NCBI RefSeq assembly: GCF_007860175.1
Contig: NZ_SJPX01000001.1
Coordinates: forward strand, 1,714,768 to 1,778,767
Source of the DNA: Rubripirellula reticaptiva
Lineage (GTDB): Bacteria; Planctomycetota; Planctomycetia; Pirellulales; Pirellulaceae
Direction: 5' to 3'
DNA: 64,000 nt
The notes under the pieces were generated by a model. It was not told where the DNA came from. It saw only the letters and a program-made list of their open reading frames with translations, and made no database searches. Shown in pieces: positions 27,171 through 37,600 of the stretch (positions are counted from its first letter, which is position 1; each line of letters starts with the position of its first letter). Both the position numbers and the translations under genes were made by a program.

Positions 27171-29153
27171 TTACTTGCTGACTTCCGCGACGTCAATCGT
27201 TTGAACCTTGATGTCCTTGAAAAACTCGTTTTCCTGAAACTTTCCGGCACGTGTGTCCCTGCGGTTGGTCCACAGCGGGGTCGTACTGCCGTCGGCATGA
27301 CGGATGCGAAGGTTGTCAAGATAGACTGTAAACGTGCCAGACTTTCCGCCGGTAAACACGACGCCGTGTTTGCCCAACGGTCCCGGTGCGGTGCTGCTTA
27401 GGCCTACGATCCGATGCTCCCACACGCTATTGCCATCCGCGATGCCGGGACCGGTGACTTGATCTCGACCAAACTGATCCACGCCAGTTCCGAGTTTGAA
27501 GAGTGGCTCAAAAGGTTTTGAATTGTTGCCCTCGAGCGTAGAGAAATAGGGATGTCGTTTAGACACATTTGGCGAGAAAGCGATGTCGTACTCGATCCAA
27601 TCGGTCGCGTACTGGGTGCCATTCCAATTCGCCAACGAGATTGAAAGTCGATCCCGTGGTTTAGCCTTGTCCGAAATCGTAACGGTAACGGCAAGCACTT
27701 CGCCATCGGGTGCGGCGGCGGCGTGATACTTCGCTGGCGCGGGCTGATGGCCAAGGGCGAGATCGAGTGAATCAGTCCAAGCGTCCATCTTGGCAGTGAG
27801 CGACTCAACAACATCGGGATGAGAATCTGCGACGTTGTTTGCTTCAATTTCGTCCGCGACGGTGTCATAGAGTTCAAAGCGACTCGAGAAGCGGTGCAGC
27901 TTCCACTTGTCAGTGCGAATCGCGTCTTCGTCGCGCCAAACAAAGTAGTAACTTTCGACAGGGCTGGGCTCGTTATCGCGAAGCGCTGGCCAAACGTCCT
28001 TGCCGTCGAGAGGTCGAGTTTGTGGCATCGTCGAACCGGTCATTCCTATCAGCGTGGGGAAAATGTCCAGCGCGCCGCAGAGTCCGTCCCATTTCTTGCC
28101 ACCCACCAATCCGCCTTTGGGCCAATAGAACACTGTCGGTAAACGCACGCCACCGTCATAGATCGAGTGCTTGTGGCCTCGCAAGGGAAGGCTGCTACCA
28201 GCCTCCATCGCCCCGTTGTCGCTGGTGAAAACCAGGATCGTGTTCTCGCTCAAACCTAACTCTTCAAGCTCGGCCTCAATCGCGGCTACATTCAAGTCCA
28301 TCGAATGAAGCATCGCCGCGTGGACCCGTTTATCCTCTTCAGTTGTTTTTTCACTGGCGGCGTGAAGCTTAGCGGCAAGTTTCGGATCGATGGCAGCGAG
28401 ATCGTCCTCTTTCGCTTGCAGCGGCGCGTGAGCAATGTGGAACGGAACGTAACAAAAGAACGGCTGGTCCTTACTGTCGCGGATGAAGTCGATGGCACGC
28501 TGGGTGACAAGATCATCGGTATAGCCTTCGTCCTGAGGACGGAAATCAAGGTTGTGCCACCACGACACCGGACCGTTGCCTTTGACCGTGACTCGACTGA
28601 AATAGTCCGCCCCGCCACCGTAATAAATCCACGCTTCGTCAAAGCCGTGTGCGTTCACGCCGTGACCACCCTCAAGCCTTTTATTGGGCATCGTTTTGTA
28701 GGCTTCGGCGAAGGCGGCGCGGAATTCCGGCGTATCGGGATCGTTGCCGTTGTGCCATTTGCCAAAGACGCCAGTGCGATAACCGTTGGCCTTGAAGCCT
28801 TCGGCGATGGTCGTTTCTTCCAACGCTAACTCGCCGCCTACTTCGGGCCCTGTCCCGACGCGGATCGGATGACGCCCGGTTAGCAACATCGCGCGTGTCG
28901 GCGAGCACACGCACCAGCCCATGAACTGAGTCAGTTCCACGCCTCGCGAGAAAAGCCGATCGATATTCGGCGTGGGCACGCCGCCGCCATGCACGCTTAG
29001 GTCTCCCCACCCCACATCGTCGGACATGATGTAAACGACGTTTGGCTTTGTCGAAGCTTCGGCAGCAGTTGCGGCAGGTAGCCCAATCCAGAGAGCAATC
29101 AGAGGAACAGCGATTAGGCAAATAAGGATCAAACGTTTCGGGATTGTGGACAT
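27171..29153 (-). CDS. Exported arylsulfatase with C-terminal beta-sandwich extension
   Basis: A 660-residue protein. The signal peptide is MSTIPKRLILICLIAVPLIA; the metal site is NVVYIMSDDVGWGDLS (about 38-53); the FGly motif is CSPTR (Cys about 83) with AMLLTGRHP. VFGKWHNGNDPDTPEF and VFTSDNGAMEAGSSLPLRGH fit an arylsulfatase A-like enzyme. After the sulfatase C-domain (to about 470) an extra ~190 residues (LAVTVTISDKAKPRDRLSIS; GKHGVVFTGGKSGTFTVYLD; NLRIRHADGSTTPLW) form what looks like a jelly-roll domain, perhaps a carbohydrate-binding module (inference). First enzyme gene after the sigma/FecR pair of this block. Confidence 0.9.
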   Translation of the reverse strand: MSTIPKRLILICLIAVPLIALWIGLPAATAAEASTKPNVVYIMSDDVGWGDLSVHGGGVPTPNIDRLFSRGVELTQFMGWCVCSPTRAMLLTGRHPIRVGTGPEVGGELALEETTIAEGFKANGYRTGVFGKWHNGNDPDTPEFRAAFAEAYKTMPNKRLEGGHGVNAHGFDEAWIYYGGGADYFSRVTVKGNGPVSWWHNLDFRPQDEGYTDDLVTQRAIDFIRDSKDQPFFCYVPFHIAHAPLQAKEDDLAAIDPKLAAKLHAASEKTTEEDKRVHAAMLHSMDLNVAAIEAELEELGLSENTILVFTSDNGAMEAGSSLPLRGHKHSIYDGGVRLPTVFYWPKGGLVGGKKWDGLCGALDIFPTLIGMTGSTMPQTRPLDGKDVWPALRDNEPSPVESYYFVWRDEDAIRTDKWKLHRFSSRFELYDTVADEIEANNVADSHPDVVESLTAKMDAWTDSLDLALGHQPAPAKYHAAAAPDGEVLAVTVTISDKAKPRDRLSISLANWNGTQYATDWIEYDIAFSPNVSKRHPYFSTLEGNNSKPFEPLFKLGTGVDQFGRDQVTGPGIADGNSVWEHRIVGLSSTAPGPLGKHGVVFTGGKSGTFTVYLDNLRIRHADGSTTPLWTNRRDTRAGKFQENEFFKDIKVQTIDVAEVSK

Positions 29154-29246
29154 TTGGTGGTTCTCACGTTGATTCTGGCTTGCACGGCAAGCGAGGAGGG
29201 GGGCGTATACACTCGCTTGCGCGTCGCATTTATAGTTCGGTTGTTT

Positions 29247-30809
29247 CTATTTTGCTCTTGCTATCTCATCCACAGCCGCCTGATAAAGCTCCGCGATCTC
29301 CGATTCGCTAAGTGCTTTGTCGAACAATGCCAATTCATCGATGCGGCCATTCCATTGCCCTCGCCCGCCAGCGTCTGTGCCAAACCAAAGAGTTTCATTG
29401 GCGGCACGTGCAATCGGCTTGCATGATACTGACGACACAAGTTGGCCGTCCTCGTAAAATCGCAGATGGTCGCCGTCGGCGGTGACGACGATGTGACGCC
29501 ACGTTGATAGTGGTAGCGATGCGTTACTGATAACTGATTGCAATTCTCGATCGCGATCTCGAACTATTGCTCGGAGCGCCCCCCGTTCATCGAGTGACAA
29601 TGCGAAGCTGCCTTTCTCGTTACGAATGTTTGTCGTCACGATACCGTTGGGGGTTTCGGTTTCGAGATACACAAAGACAGCGAGCGTGAATTGCCCGGAT
29701 TCCAACGGCGGCAAAGTCGTGACTCGCCCGCCACGGCCCGTCGAGCCCGTTCCTACACGCAACGAACCTCCCGCAAACACGCCAGGTGCATGAGGCGGGC
29801 GACTGCCGCCAGCGACCGAATCACGATCAATCAATACCTCACCTGAATACTGAGACGGATGAGAAACCAGTCCATAGTCGCGGATTCCCATTCGGTAATA
29901 AGCAACCGGTGATAACTGCTTTAGCGAACGCAGGTACATCCGTTTCGGCTCATCAAAACTGCGGATGAAACGTTCCGTGGCAAGCTCAATTTTCGACGAC
30001 GTTTGCGTTGAGGCTTCGATCTTGACGGCTTGAGACGTTCGCAGGTCAACCGCTTCTGTGGCGACACCATCTTGTGCAGGCCGCGGCTGAACACGAACAA
30101 GACCATTGAATACATGCACTTCACTTGTGCCTGATTCGACGTCGACGGAAAACTCAGTTCCAAAGTCAATCACTTCCGCTTCGGGTGTATCCACCGCAAA
30201 CCCGACGCCCGCGGGCGGCACATTGGCTGACAGTCGACCGCGGTGCAGGACCAAGCGTTTGCCGCTGGACACATGAAATTGCGCAGGAGCCTCGACATAA
30301 ACCATCACTCCGCCATCGAATCGCAGATGCAGCAAACCTTGCTTGAGTTGATACTCGCCAGCCACCAAATCTGGTTTGTTCCAGTTTGACCGGCCGGATG
30401 TTAGCACTGCATCAATCTGGCTGACGACGGTTGCAAGGTTCCCGTTCAATGCAACAGGTTCCTGTTCATCGGTTGGAATCCAAAACGCAATTATCAGACA
30501 TGCAGCCGTCACTAGCGCGGCCACGGCGAACCCAACTGCGAATTGCACAGGACGCCCTAGCCGGCCGACCGACGGGTCGGGCAAGGTGCGTGCAGGTTCG
30601 GCTTTGACTTCCTCGCATGCACCGATCGCTTCGGCTTGAATGTTTTTGCGCAGCAGAGAACTTCGCAGGTCAGAATGTAATTCGGCACGGCGGGCGAATC
30701 GCTGCAGATTCTCCGTCTCTTCGAGCCACCGTACAATCTCGGCAGCTTCATCATCCGATGCCTCACCATCGATGAAGCGATCAATCAATTCGTCGTCAAT
30801 CGGCATCAT
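29247..30809 (-). CDS. FecR-domain anti-sigma-like membrane protein with C-terminal LamG domain
   Basis: A 520-residue protein built like the one at 4189-5838. An N-terminal acidic segment (DDELIDRFIDGEASDDEAAE) is followed by a membrane helix (VQFAVGFAVAALVTAACLII), a FecR-like region (VGFAVDTPEAEVIDFGTEFS and SGTSEVHVFNGLVRVQPRP) and a LamG/concanavalin-like domain (FTLAVFVYLETETPNGIVTT; WRHIVVTADGDHLRFYEDGQ; RGQWNGRIDELALFDKALSE). Translation starts at one of two adjacent ATGs inside the stop of the sigma gene (ATGATG), so the pair is coupled. Likely role: holding the sigma factor until a polysaccharide signal is met (inference). Confidence 0.8.
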   Translation of the reverse strand: MMPIDDELIDRFIDGEASDDEAAEIVRWLEETENLQRFARRAELHSDLRSSLLRKNIQAEAIGACEEVKAEPARTLPDPSVGRLGRPVQFAVGFAVAALVTAACLIIAFWIPTDEQEPVALNGNLATVVSQIDAVLTSGRSNWNKPDLVAGEYQLKQGLLHLRFDGGVMVYVEAPAQFHVSSGKRLVLHRGRLSANVPPAGVGFAVDTPEAEVIDFGTEFSVDVESGTSEVHVFNGLVRVQPRPAQDGVATEAVDLRTSQAVKIEASTQTSSKIELATERFIRSFDEPKRMYLRSLKQLSPVAYYRMGIRDYGLVSHPSQYSGEVLIDRDSVAGGSRPPHAPGVFAGGSLRVGTGSTGRGGRVTTLPPLESGQFTLAVFVYLETETPNGIVTTNIRNEKGSFALSLDERGALRAIVRDRDRELQSVISNASLPLSTWRHIVVTADGDHLRFYEDGQLVSSVSCKPIARAANETLWFGTDAGGRGQWNGRIDELALFDKALSESEIAELYQAAVDEIARAK

Positions 30810-31330
30810 GCATGCTCTCCGGCAAGGCGGCGCTGAACGCAGTCAGCTAAGGCATTGCGTGCTCTCGATAAAAGTACACGAACCGAACCCGTCGTCGATC
30901 CAATCGATTCGGCGACCTGCGAGGCCGAGAGGTCATCGACATAACGCAGATCCAGCAGCCTGCGTGAGTTCTCGGGTAGCCCGTTGAGGCAGGCTTCCAA
31001 AGCTTCCCGGCGCCGATCTCTGGTTTCAGCTTGCTCGGCAATTGTCTCGCCGAGCCGCTGTAGCAAATCATTGGAAAAAACCAACTGATTGCGGCCCTGC
31101 ATTCGGTAAAAATCGACTACCCGTGACTTGGCGATCCACAAGGCCCAGCCAATGAATGGGCGATTCGAGTCGTATTCGTTGAACCGCCGAGCAAGCTCTT
31201 GGGCAACTCGCTGCACGACATCTTCAGCGTCGTGGAACCCCGACACAGCCGCAAAGATATACGCCGAGATCGAAGGCTCAGCGTTTAGCCAGCACTGTGC
31301 AAATTCTTCGCGTTTTCGATTCTCGTCCAT
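30806..31330 (-). CDS. ECF RNA polymerase sigma factor, Rhodopirellula/Verrucomicrobium type
   Basis: A 174-residue sigma factor. Region 2 is visible as FHDAEDVVQRVAQELARRFN and FIGWALWIAKSRVVDFYRMQ, and region 4 as LNGLPENSRRLLDLRYVDDL with the HTH SASQVAESIGSTTGSVRVLL. It is the upstream gene of the minus-strand block of FecR/LamG, two sulfatases, a glycosidase-like protein and a third sulfatase. The stop overlaps the FecR gene start. It is related to the sigma at 5835-6365 in layout but clearly diverged in sequence, so each probably answers to its own partner. Confidence 0.88.
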   Translation of the reverse strand: MDENRKREEFAQCWLNAEPSISAYIFAAVSGFHDAEDVVQRVAQELARRFNEYDSNRPFIGWALWIAKSRVVDFYRMQGRNQLVFSNDLLQRLGETIAEQAETRDRRREALEACLNGLPENSRRLLDLRYVDDLSASQVAESIGSTTGSVRVLLSRARNALADCVQRRLAGEHA

Positions 31331-31579
31331 GCTTGGTCCGGCGTTTGAAAGTCCCGATTCTCACGTATGCCGCACGTCAATAAGATTCGTTAACAAGAAT
31401 CCTGCCAAAAGATTGAATTAGATGTTTGGGACCGAAGCGAGTGTCCAGCGTGATGCGACTGTGGTGTTGGATGGGCTTTCAAGATCGGACCGACGCAGAA
31501 TAAATCTTTGGAACTCCAAGTACTTACGCGAGGAAGTTTGGTTTCCAGCCAGCCGCCTTGGCATGACTGCACCAGACGA

Positions 31580-31921
31580 CTTGCCATCAATTGCAATGAC
31601 GCCCAACCTGTCCTTCTGGCGGTTACCAGAAAAACGCTTGGTCGAACGCTCGAAGCAAACTTGAAACGCGGCTGGCTTGATTGTCATCAGCACACGACCA
31701 ATTGTGGTGTGAGACGGAATTCCATTGGGAAGCTAAAGGCGATCGGTCAGTCAATGTTCATTGCTCTTGGCACAAACACTGATTGGCTTGGGCCCTTCTG
31801 CACCAGCAATGACAGCCATAGTGCTGATCATGTTCATGTCTCCAAGAAGATGACGCTTTGTGACAAGCGATCGCGGATCAGGCAGTTCGGCAAAGTCTTG
31901 TACGATGCTCTCGACCTCAAA
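31580..31921 (-). pseudogene. ISAs1-family transposase remnant with two nonsense codons
   Basis: One minus-strand frame reads FEVESIVQDFAELPDPRS, KRHLLGDMNMISTMAVIAGA, EGPKPISVCAKSNEH, a TGA, LTDRL, a TAG, LPNGIPSHTTIGRVLMTIKP, AAFQVCFERSTK and VIAIDGK. These are the N-terminal and first catalytic blocks of ISAs1 transposases (the DGK Asp is the first DDE residue). The rest of the transposase is missing. Outside this remnant, 31331-31579 and 31922-32212 hold nothing I can name apart from a weak helix-protein-like fragment near 32023-32200. Confidence 0.75.
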
Positions 31922-32212
31922 TTAGGTTCCCTTTTCTTGGGCAACGCGATTGCTCCAATCATGGTTCCGTGAACACAGAGTCAACTTAACCAAGATCGTG
32001 GAAATGACTCGATCGTGCCAGCTCAAGCTACCTGAATCGCACGTCGGCCCTGAATGGTTAAGCCATCGCCTGTCACGATGATTTGGTGAAGATTAGTGTT
32101 CGTCGTTAGCGAGTCGTGCCCCGTTTTCATCGCTATTCTTTGCACATTGCCTTTCACCGCCACACGCAGATCTGATAACGAACTGACTTCGATCGAAGTT
32201 AGATGGGGAACG

Positions 32213-33115
32213 TTACTGAGTGCCGGGGTCGCTGCGCGCTGTGTCGACGTCGACATCGGGAACCAACGCATGGACGCGGAAGTTCGTGTAGATGTGGTGA
32301 GTGCCCAACATGCGAAATCCGAAATAGCCGTCTCGGTAAAATGGAAATCGATTGAGGTCGTAGATTGTTTTTTGGACTGTAGGGTCGTCTTGGCTGTCAC
32401 GTCCTTCGACCTGGATCGTATCGCCGCTTGCAATTTCGTAAATCAGTTTTCCGTCGACGATGTACTGGATCCTATCGTCGTAGGCGACCAGTCGCACCGG
32501 CATCAATTTGTCGGGTGTGATCAGGTAACCCGGTTTCTCATCTTTGTCGTTGAGGGCTAGATGCTCCGCTGGCTTACCGTTCGACTCGCGTGGATATCGT
32601 CGCATTCACGTTGTTAGGTTGGCGATGGCGCCACCACCACCGGTACTGGCGTAGTAGCCGTGGATCTTTTCATAGGAAGAAAAATTCTCGTTGTACCGTT
32701 GCGGATCGAACAGGCCTTCGTTGCGAACCATCGGATCGTTGGCCATCCAGAAGTTGTTGATGTCGCGCGGCTGTGCCCCTTTGATCGCTGGTTGCGGCGT
32801 CGGGCAAAGTACGTCGTACGCAATGGTGACGTGCGTCGAGAGTTTCTGTTTGAACCACACCGTGCAGCCGATTCCTGGCAGCAGGCAGTCGAACGCGTGA
32901 CCGCGCGCTGTAACCTTCGCTGGTGGAAAACCGGATCGCTGCTGGATCTGAACTTCCCAGTTGTTCAAGTTTTCAAGGTCGTTTTTTGCCAGTACCTCGC
33001 CGACCTTGAACAAGCCAGCACCGCGCCCAATCACTATCGGGTGGTCGTCGGCGAAAGCTGCCCTGGATCCCATCGCTAAGATAGCAATCACCAGGGGCAA
33101 AATCTTCCAGTTCAT
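32213..33115 (-). pseudogene. DUF6250-type exported protein split by one in-frame TGA
   Basis: Two open segments in one frame, 33115-32609 and 32605-32213, are separated only by a TGA at 32606-32608. The first has a signal peptide (MNWKILPLVIAILAMGSRAA) and LENLNNWEVQIQQRSGFPPA, FDCLLPGIGCTVWFKQKLST and GAQPRDINNFWMANDP; the second has MRRYPRESNGKPAEHLALND, MPVRLVAYDDRIQYIVDGKL and FRMLGTHHIYTNFRVHAL. Together they form one DUF6250-like beta-sandwich domain, found in polysaccharide loci and thought to bind or cleave glycans. A CGA to TGA change would explain the stop (NLTT-stop-MRRYP). Either a recent pseudogene, or readthrough. Confidence 0.7.
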
Positions 33116-33241
33116 AGCTCCTTGAAAAAAGGGGGCGATTCAAATTTCTCGTCTGCCGCGTTGCTTCCAAAGCCACTATGCAAAACACGCTTACGGGCTG
33201 GGATCTTCGAGAATCAGTTTGATTGAGAGTCAATCAGCTGC

Positions 33242-33258
33242 CTAGACATTCTGTCTAG
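33242..33258. promoter_or_regulatory. Perfect palindrome, candidate operator
   Basis: CTAGACA-TTC-TGTCTAG lies in the 268 bp gap between two outward-facing genes (33115 and 33384), 125 bp upstream of the DUF5658-like gene. Length and symmetry fit a dimeric repressor site; the stem is too short and lacks a T run for a terminator. I see no gene in the gap. Confidence 0.4.
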
Positions 33259-33383
33259 CGATCCGGCATACGGCTCTCAGGGCGATCTAGCCCAAAAAAT
33301 ACTTCGGTCGAACCGCAACCTAGAACAGAACGTGGGGTTATCCCTAATGATCAACGTGATTGCCCACGACCAATTGGACTAAA

Positions 33384-34535
33384 ATGAATCTGCCATCGAC
33401 TCGCGTTATTGTTTTTCCCCGCATGATTGCAGCAGTAATGTTGACGATTTTGGCAGTGACTACCCTGCACGCTCAGCCAGGTCGATTCTCGCGAACAGAG
33501 TCGGACTCGAGAATGCCGATTGAGACTGAGAGGGGGTATCTGTTTGTCAACGGAGAGTACCTGCAGCCGCCGTACAAGATTGAAGCTGATTTTGAGAAAG
33601 ACTTGATCCGCATCAACGGAGCTGACTATTCAGCGGATGCGTTCGATTTGAGCGGTTTGGTGAATCTCGATTCTGCCAGGCGTAGAGGAGGCGAAGGTGG
33701 TCGTCGAGGAATGGGATTTCGGGACGGTGGATGGGATCGTGGACGGGAACGTCAGGCGGAATTCGCAGAGCCGTCGGGCAGCGTCTCTGCCAGAACGTTC
33801 TTTCGCGAACTCGACACGCTTCGCCTCAACACGATTGTCGTTTTGCAGAATGAGCGGCCACCTTTGTTCTTGTCGCTTAGCGAGGAAAGCTACGCCTTAT
33901 TGTCGTCACTGATTGCAACCGATTCAGGGTTTCAAGATGCCATGGTGATTCCCGATGCAGTGCAGTCACCAGCGGAACGCGAGGTTTGGGAACAACTGGT
34001 GAGTCAGTTTGTTGCGACTCCCGCATTTCTTCAGCGAGCAAAGCTTCACGTAGAAAAAATGGACGCAGAAGCAAGGCAAGTTGATGACTTTGCCGCGGCC
34101 ATTGAGTTGAGCAGTCGAATCAGCTATCCGTTGACGACGTTCGCTCTTGTCTTGGTCGTGGTTGCGATCGGGCATCTGTTGATCCATGCCCAGCCAATGT
34201 TCGGTGGCGTCGACGACCCGTCGGGTTTGGAGAATATCAAGAAGGCAACAGTCTTGTGTCTCGTCATTGTTGGATTGATGTCGGGGATCGATCTGATCTG
34301 GACACTGATTGCGAATCAAAATGGCTCGATGCGAGAGCTCAATCCGTTGGGCAGCAAATTGATCGACAACCCCGCCCAACTGATAATGTTCAAATTCGTC
34401 GTCACATCCATCTCAATTGGGCTTTTGTTCTGGTTTCGCGAAATTCCCTTCGCTCGCCGAGCAACATGGTGGTGCTGCTTAGTGCTAACGCTGTTGACGG
34501 CACGTTGGTTGACGTTCCACTCATTGTTTGCCTGA
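33384..34535 (+). CDS. Membrane protein with DUF5658-like C-terminal domain
   Basis: A 383-residue protein. The ATG at 33384 starts a signal sequence (IVFPRMIAAVMLTILAVTTL); a TTG 8 codons upstream is less likely. The periplasmic part contains MPIETERGYLFVNGEYLQPP and a Gly/Arg-rich stretch (GGEGGRRGMGFRDGG). Four membrane helices lie at the C-terminus (YPLTTFALVLVVVAIGHLLI; KATVLCLVIVGLMSGIDLIW; LIMFKFVVTSISIGLLFWF; WCCLVLTLLTARWLTFHSL). The motif DLIWT...MRELNPLGSKLIDNP resembles DUF5658. Function unknown. It is convergent with the giant surface-protein gene and separated from it by a strong hairpin. Confidence 0.7.
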   Translation: MNLPSTRVIVFPRMIAAVMLTILAVTTLHAQPGRFSRTESDSRMPIETERGYLFVNGEYLQPPYKIEADFEKDLIRINGADYSADAFDLSGLVNLDSARRRGGEGGRRGMGFRDGGWDRGRERQAEFAEPSGSVSARTFFRELDTLRLNTIVVLQNERPPLFLSLSEESYALLSSLIATDSGFQDAMVIPDAVQSPAEREVWEQLVSQFVATPAFLQRAKLHVEKMDAEARQVDDFAAAIELSSRISYPLTTFALVLVVVAIGHLLIHAQPMFGGVDDPSGLENIKKATVLCLVIVGLMSGIDLIWTLIANQNGSMRELNPLGSKLIDNPAQLIMFKFVVTSISIGLLFWFREIPFARRATWWCCLVLTLLTARWLTFHSLFA

Positions 34536-34542
34536 GTGCAGA

Positions 34543-34583
34543 CCGTCGACAGAGGTTCCATAAGTTTCAACCAGTGTCGACGG
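34543..34583. terminator. Hairpin between convergent genes
   Basis: Arms CCGTCGACA (34543-34551) and TGTCGACGG (34575-34583) pair perfectly. Inside them GGTT and AACC add four pairs. It sits 8 bp after the stop of the membrane protein gene and 51 bp after the 3' end of the convergent giant gene. There is no T run, so it may act as a bidirectional stop or block to degradation. Confidence 0.5.
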
Positions 34584-34633
34584 ATCGTGTAATGCTTGAC
34601 CACGTGGTCGCGGGACAGGCGTCTGGCAGTTGA

Positions 34634-37600
34634 TCAGACAGCTGGGGTGAGTAACTCGATTTGGAGATTGAGACCATCGCTGTCGAATTGTAGCTCGTCA
34701 AACGCCGCATCGGCGGCGCTGGACTCGATGGACGGTCCAGAGTTGGCGACGGCGTCGACTGGATCGGCCGCGAAGAATTGGCTATGAAGCATCGTTTGTT
34801 CGCCGTCGAAAAGTGTGGCCACCGCCGCGTCATTGGTTTCTTCATGGTCGCGGGTTGATGAAGACGGCAGCGATAGTGCGAGAAAATCTTGTCCCCTTTC
34901 ATCGGCGGTGTTGCTAATCGGTCGGCGTTGCCGGCTTAGGTGATTGATCACGCGCAAAGCATCAATTGCCGACACGCGACCGTCGCGATTCACATCCAAG
35001 AAGGTCATGCTAGACGAGATAATTTGTTCGCCTTCCGCACCTGTCGGTGACACGCTTCGCAGATTGTTGATGACAAGCAACGCGTCGAGTGATGTCGTTT
35101 CGCCGTTCGCGTTGGTGTCGGTTGGTTCGAAGATATTGGTCGGCGGAGAGCTGGAGAGAGTGCTGAAGCCAGCCGAGGATTCGATCGAGTAGATGCGGTT
35201 GGTTGTTTGCGGTTCGAAAATGACTGCATAAAGCCCACCTGCCGTGACTGTTGCCGTGGTGATCCCGCCAGTAAACGTGCCAATTGGATTGGTATTGCCA
35301 TCGAGAATACGAATGTTCTCGCCGACAGAAGCTGATCCGATTGGCGTGACCGTAACGACCGTATCGGAGATGGCTTGGAAAATGATTGCAGTCGGAATGC
35401 TGTCGCCGGGAATCACATGCGGCCGGGTCACTAACGTCGGCACGAATATCCGTGTTTCTCGCACGGCAAAGTCGTCATCCTGGATCGTGGCGATTGCAGT
35501 CGCGGTTGCGATTGTGGTTGGATTCGTTGCGTTGGACAGCGTTACGGTGAACGTTTCGTCTTGCTCAATCAGGTTGTCACCCATGACGTCGATCGTAATC
35601 GTCTTGGACGTTTCGCCGGCAGCAAAGATGATGGTTCCCGACGGCAGCGATCCGCCAAAATCGGCCGCATCGGCTGGGTCGGCGCCACTGCCGACGACGG
35701 CAAAGTCGACAGAAGTGCTAGCGTCGACGTCATCGCTTCGCGAGACGGTGAACGTGAACGTAGTCGTTCCGGCGTCGCCTTCGTTTTTATCTGCATCGGT
35801 TGAGGTGATGGAAAGTGTCGCTGTTGGTGCGGACAAGTCGGACTCGAAAGCGCCTATGTCGACGCCTGATCCTTGCGGTCGAGCGATGCCGCGTTGGTCG
35901 GTTGCTAGACCGGCGGCGACACCGGCGCCAAGTGCGGGGCTGCCGGCGAGCAACGCAATTGTTTGAGTCGGCCCGCCGTTATCGGCCAGCGTGCTCAGTC
36001 CAGCCGATACACCGATCAAGTTGCTGCCGGTATCCACCAAAGCACCAAAGACATCGTTGTCGGTTGTGGCTGTGTTTCGTGATACGATTGAATTAGTTAC
36101 CGCGACGGTTCCCCCGATGGTACTGATTCCGCCACCGGTCGCCGCCGTGTTATCTGCAATTGTCACGCTGGTCAACTCGACCGCCGCACCTTCGCTAGCG
36201 ATGGCACCACCCGAGGCTGTTGCCGTATTGCCTGCGATTGTCGAGTTAATGACTGTCACGTCGCCGGCCGCACCATCGTTGAAGATGCCGCCGCCGTCGC
36301 CCGAGGCATTGTTCGAGATTGTGGACCGGTTCACGGATAACATGCCCGCCGCACTGTTCCACAACCCGCCACCTTCATTGGCTGCGCTGTTGCGATCGAC
36401 TGTGGCTTCGCTCAAAGCGGCCACACCGTCGCCCGTGATATGCAGGCCGCCACCATTGCCCGGTGCCGCAGAACTAGTCGGTCCGGCGATGTTGTTGCTA
36501 AGAGTTCCGCCGCGGATGGTAGTGGTGGATCCTGCAATTGCTTCGATACCGCCGCCGGCTCGATTGGCGTTGTTACTGGTAATGGTTGAATTCGTGATCG
36601 TCATAGTACCGGCGTTGAGAACGCCGCCGCCGCTGCCGGAACTGCCATCAGCGATATTGTTCGTGATCATCGAGGAATCAATCAGTACCGTTCCGCCGAC
36701 ATTGAAAAGGCCACCGCCACCATTGTCAGCGTCATTGCCGGACGCGGTGTTTCCGTCGATCGTGACACCAGTCACGGTCATCACGCCGCTGCCGTTCCAC
36801 AGTCCGCCACCTTCGGACGCAGCCACGTTGTTGTTGACCGTGCCGCCCGTGATGGTTGCGTTTCCGTTGCCTGTGATGTGCAGTCCACCACCGTTGCCTG
36901 GTGCTGCGACTGCAGGGCTAACGCCAACGTTGTTGCCATCCAGGTTCACGTCGGTCAGCGTCGTCGACGACCCTGCGGTGGCTTCGATTCCGCCGCCGGC
37001 ACGGTTGGCCATGTTGCCGCTGATAAAGGTGTCTTCAGCTTTGAAAAGGCTAGCGTTCCAAACGCCACCACCGCTGCCCGATATTCCATTGGCGACATTA
37101 TCGGTGACCGTGGAATTCGAAAGCGTCACGTTACCCGAGTTGTGAATGCCCCCCCCGCCGTCACTGGCTTCGTCGCCTGTGGCTAGGTTATCAACAATGT
37201 TCGCGTTGGAAATTCTGACAGAACCTCCGATCGTATCGATTGTGGCCGCAGCAACGGGAGCAGTCACGCGAAACGACATGCCGTCGCCGAGATCGATGCC
37301 AGCGGGCGCGGTGCCCATTGCGGCGACATCAATTACATCGGAAATGTCGGTTGCAATCGTCTTGCCGTGCAGAACGACTTCGCGAAGTCCCAAAGGCGAC
37401 AAATTGCTGAACTGGCGAGCTTCATCCGCATTAGTCAAATCGAACGTATAAGTCGTATCGAGGTTGAATTCCGTCCCGTTCGGGAATAAGGCGGCAGCGT
37501 CGATCTCTCCAGCCGTCAACAAGTTTAAAAAATGCATCAGCGGCGGTGTTCCATCTGGTGGATTCGATCCACCGTCGGCATCGCGCAGTTGCGTCGAAGT

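Noticed and set aside
32023..32212. Minus-strand fragment resembling the start of a right-handed beta-helix/lyase-like protein (SLSDLRVAVKGNVQRIAMKT)
   Set aside because: Similarity is faint and only by eye; too short and without a start or signal to list as a gene.
35244..35966. Plus-strand open frame of 240 codons opposite the Calx-beta part
   Set aside because: Antisense shadow of the giant gene; no motif and overlaps fully.
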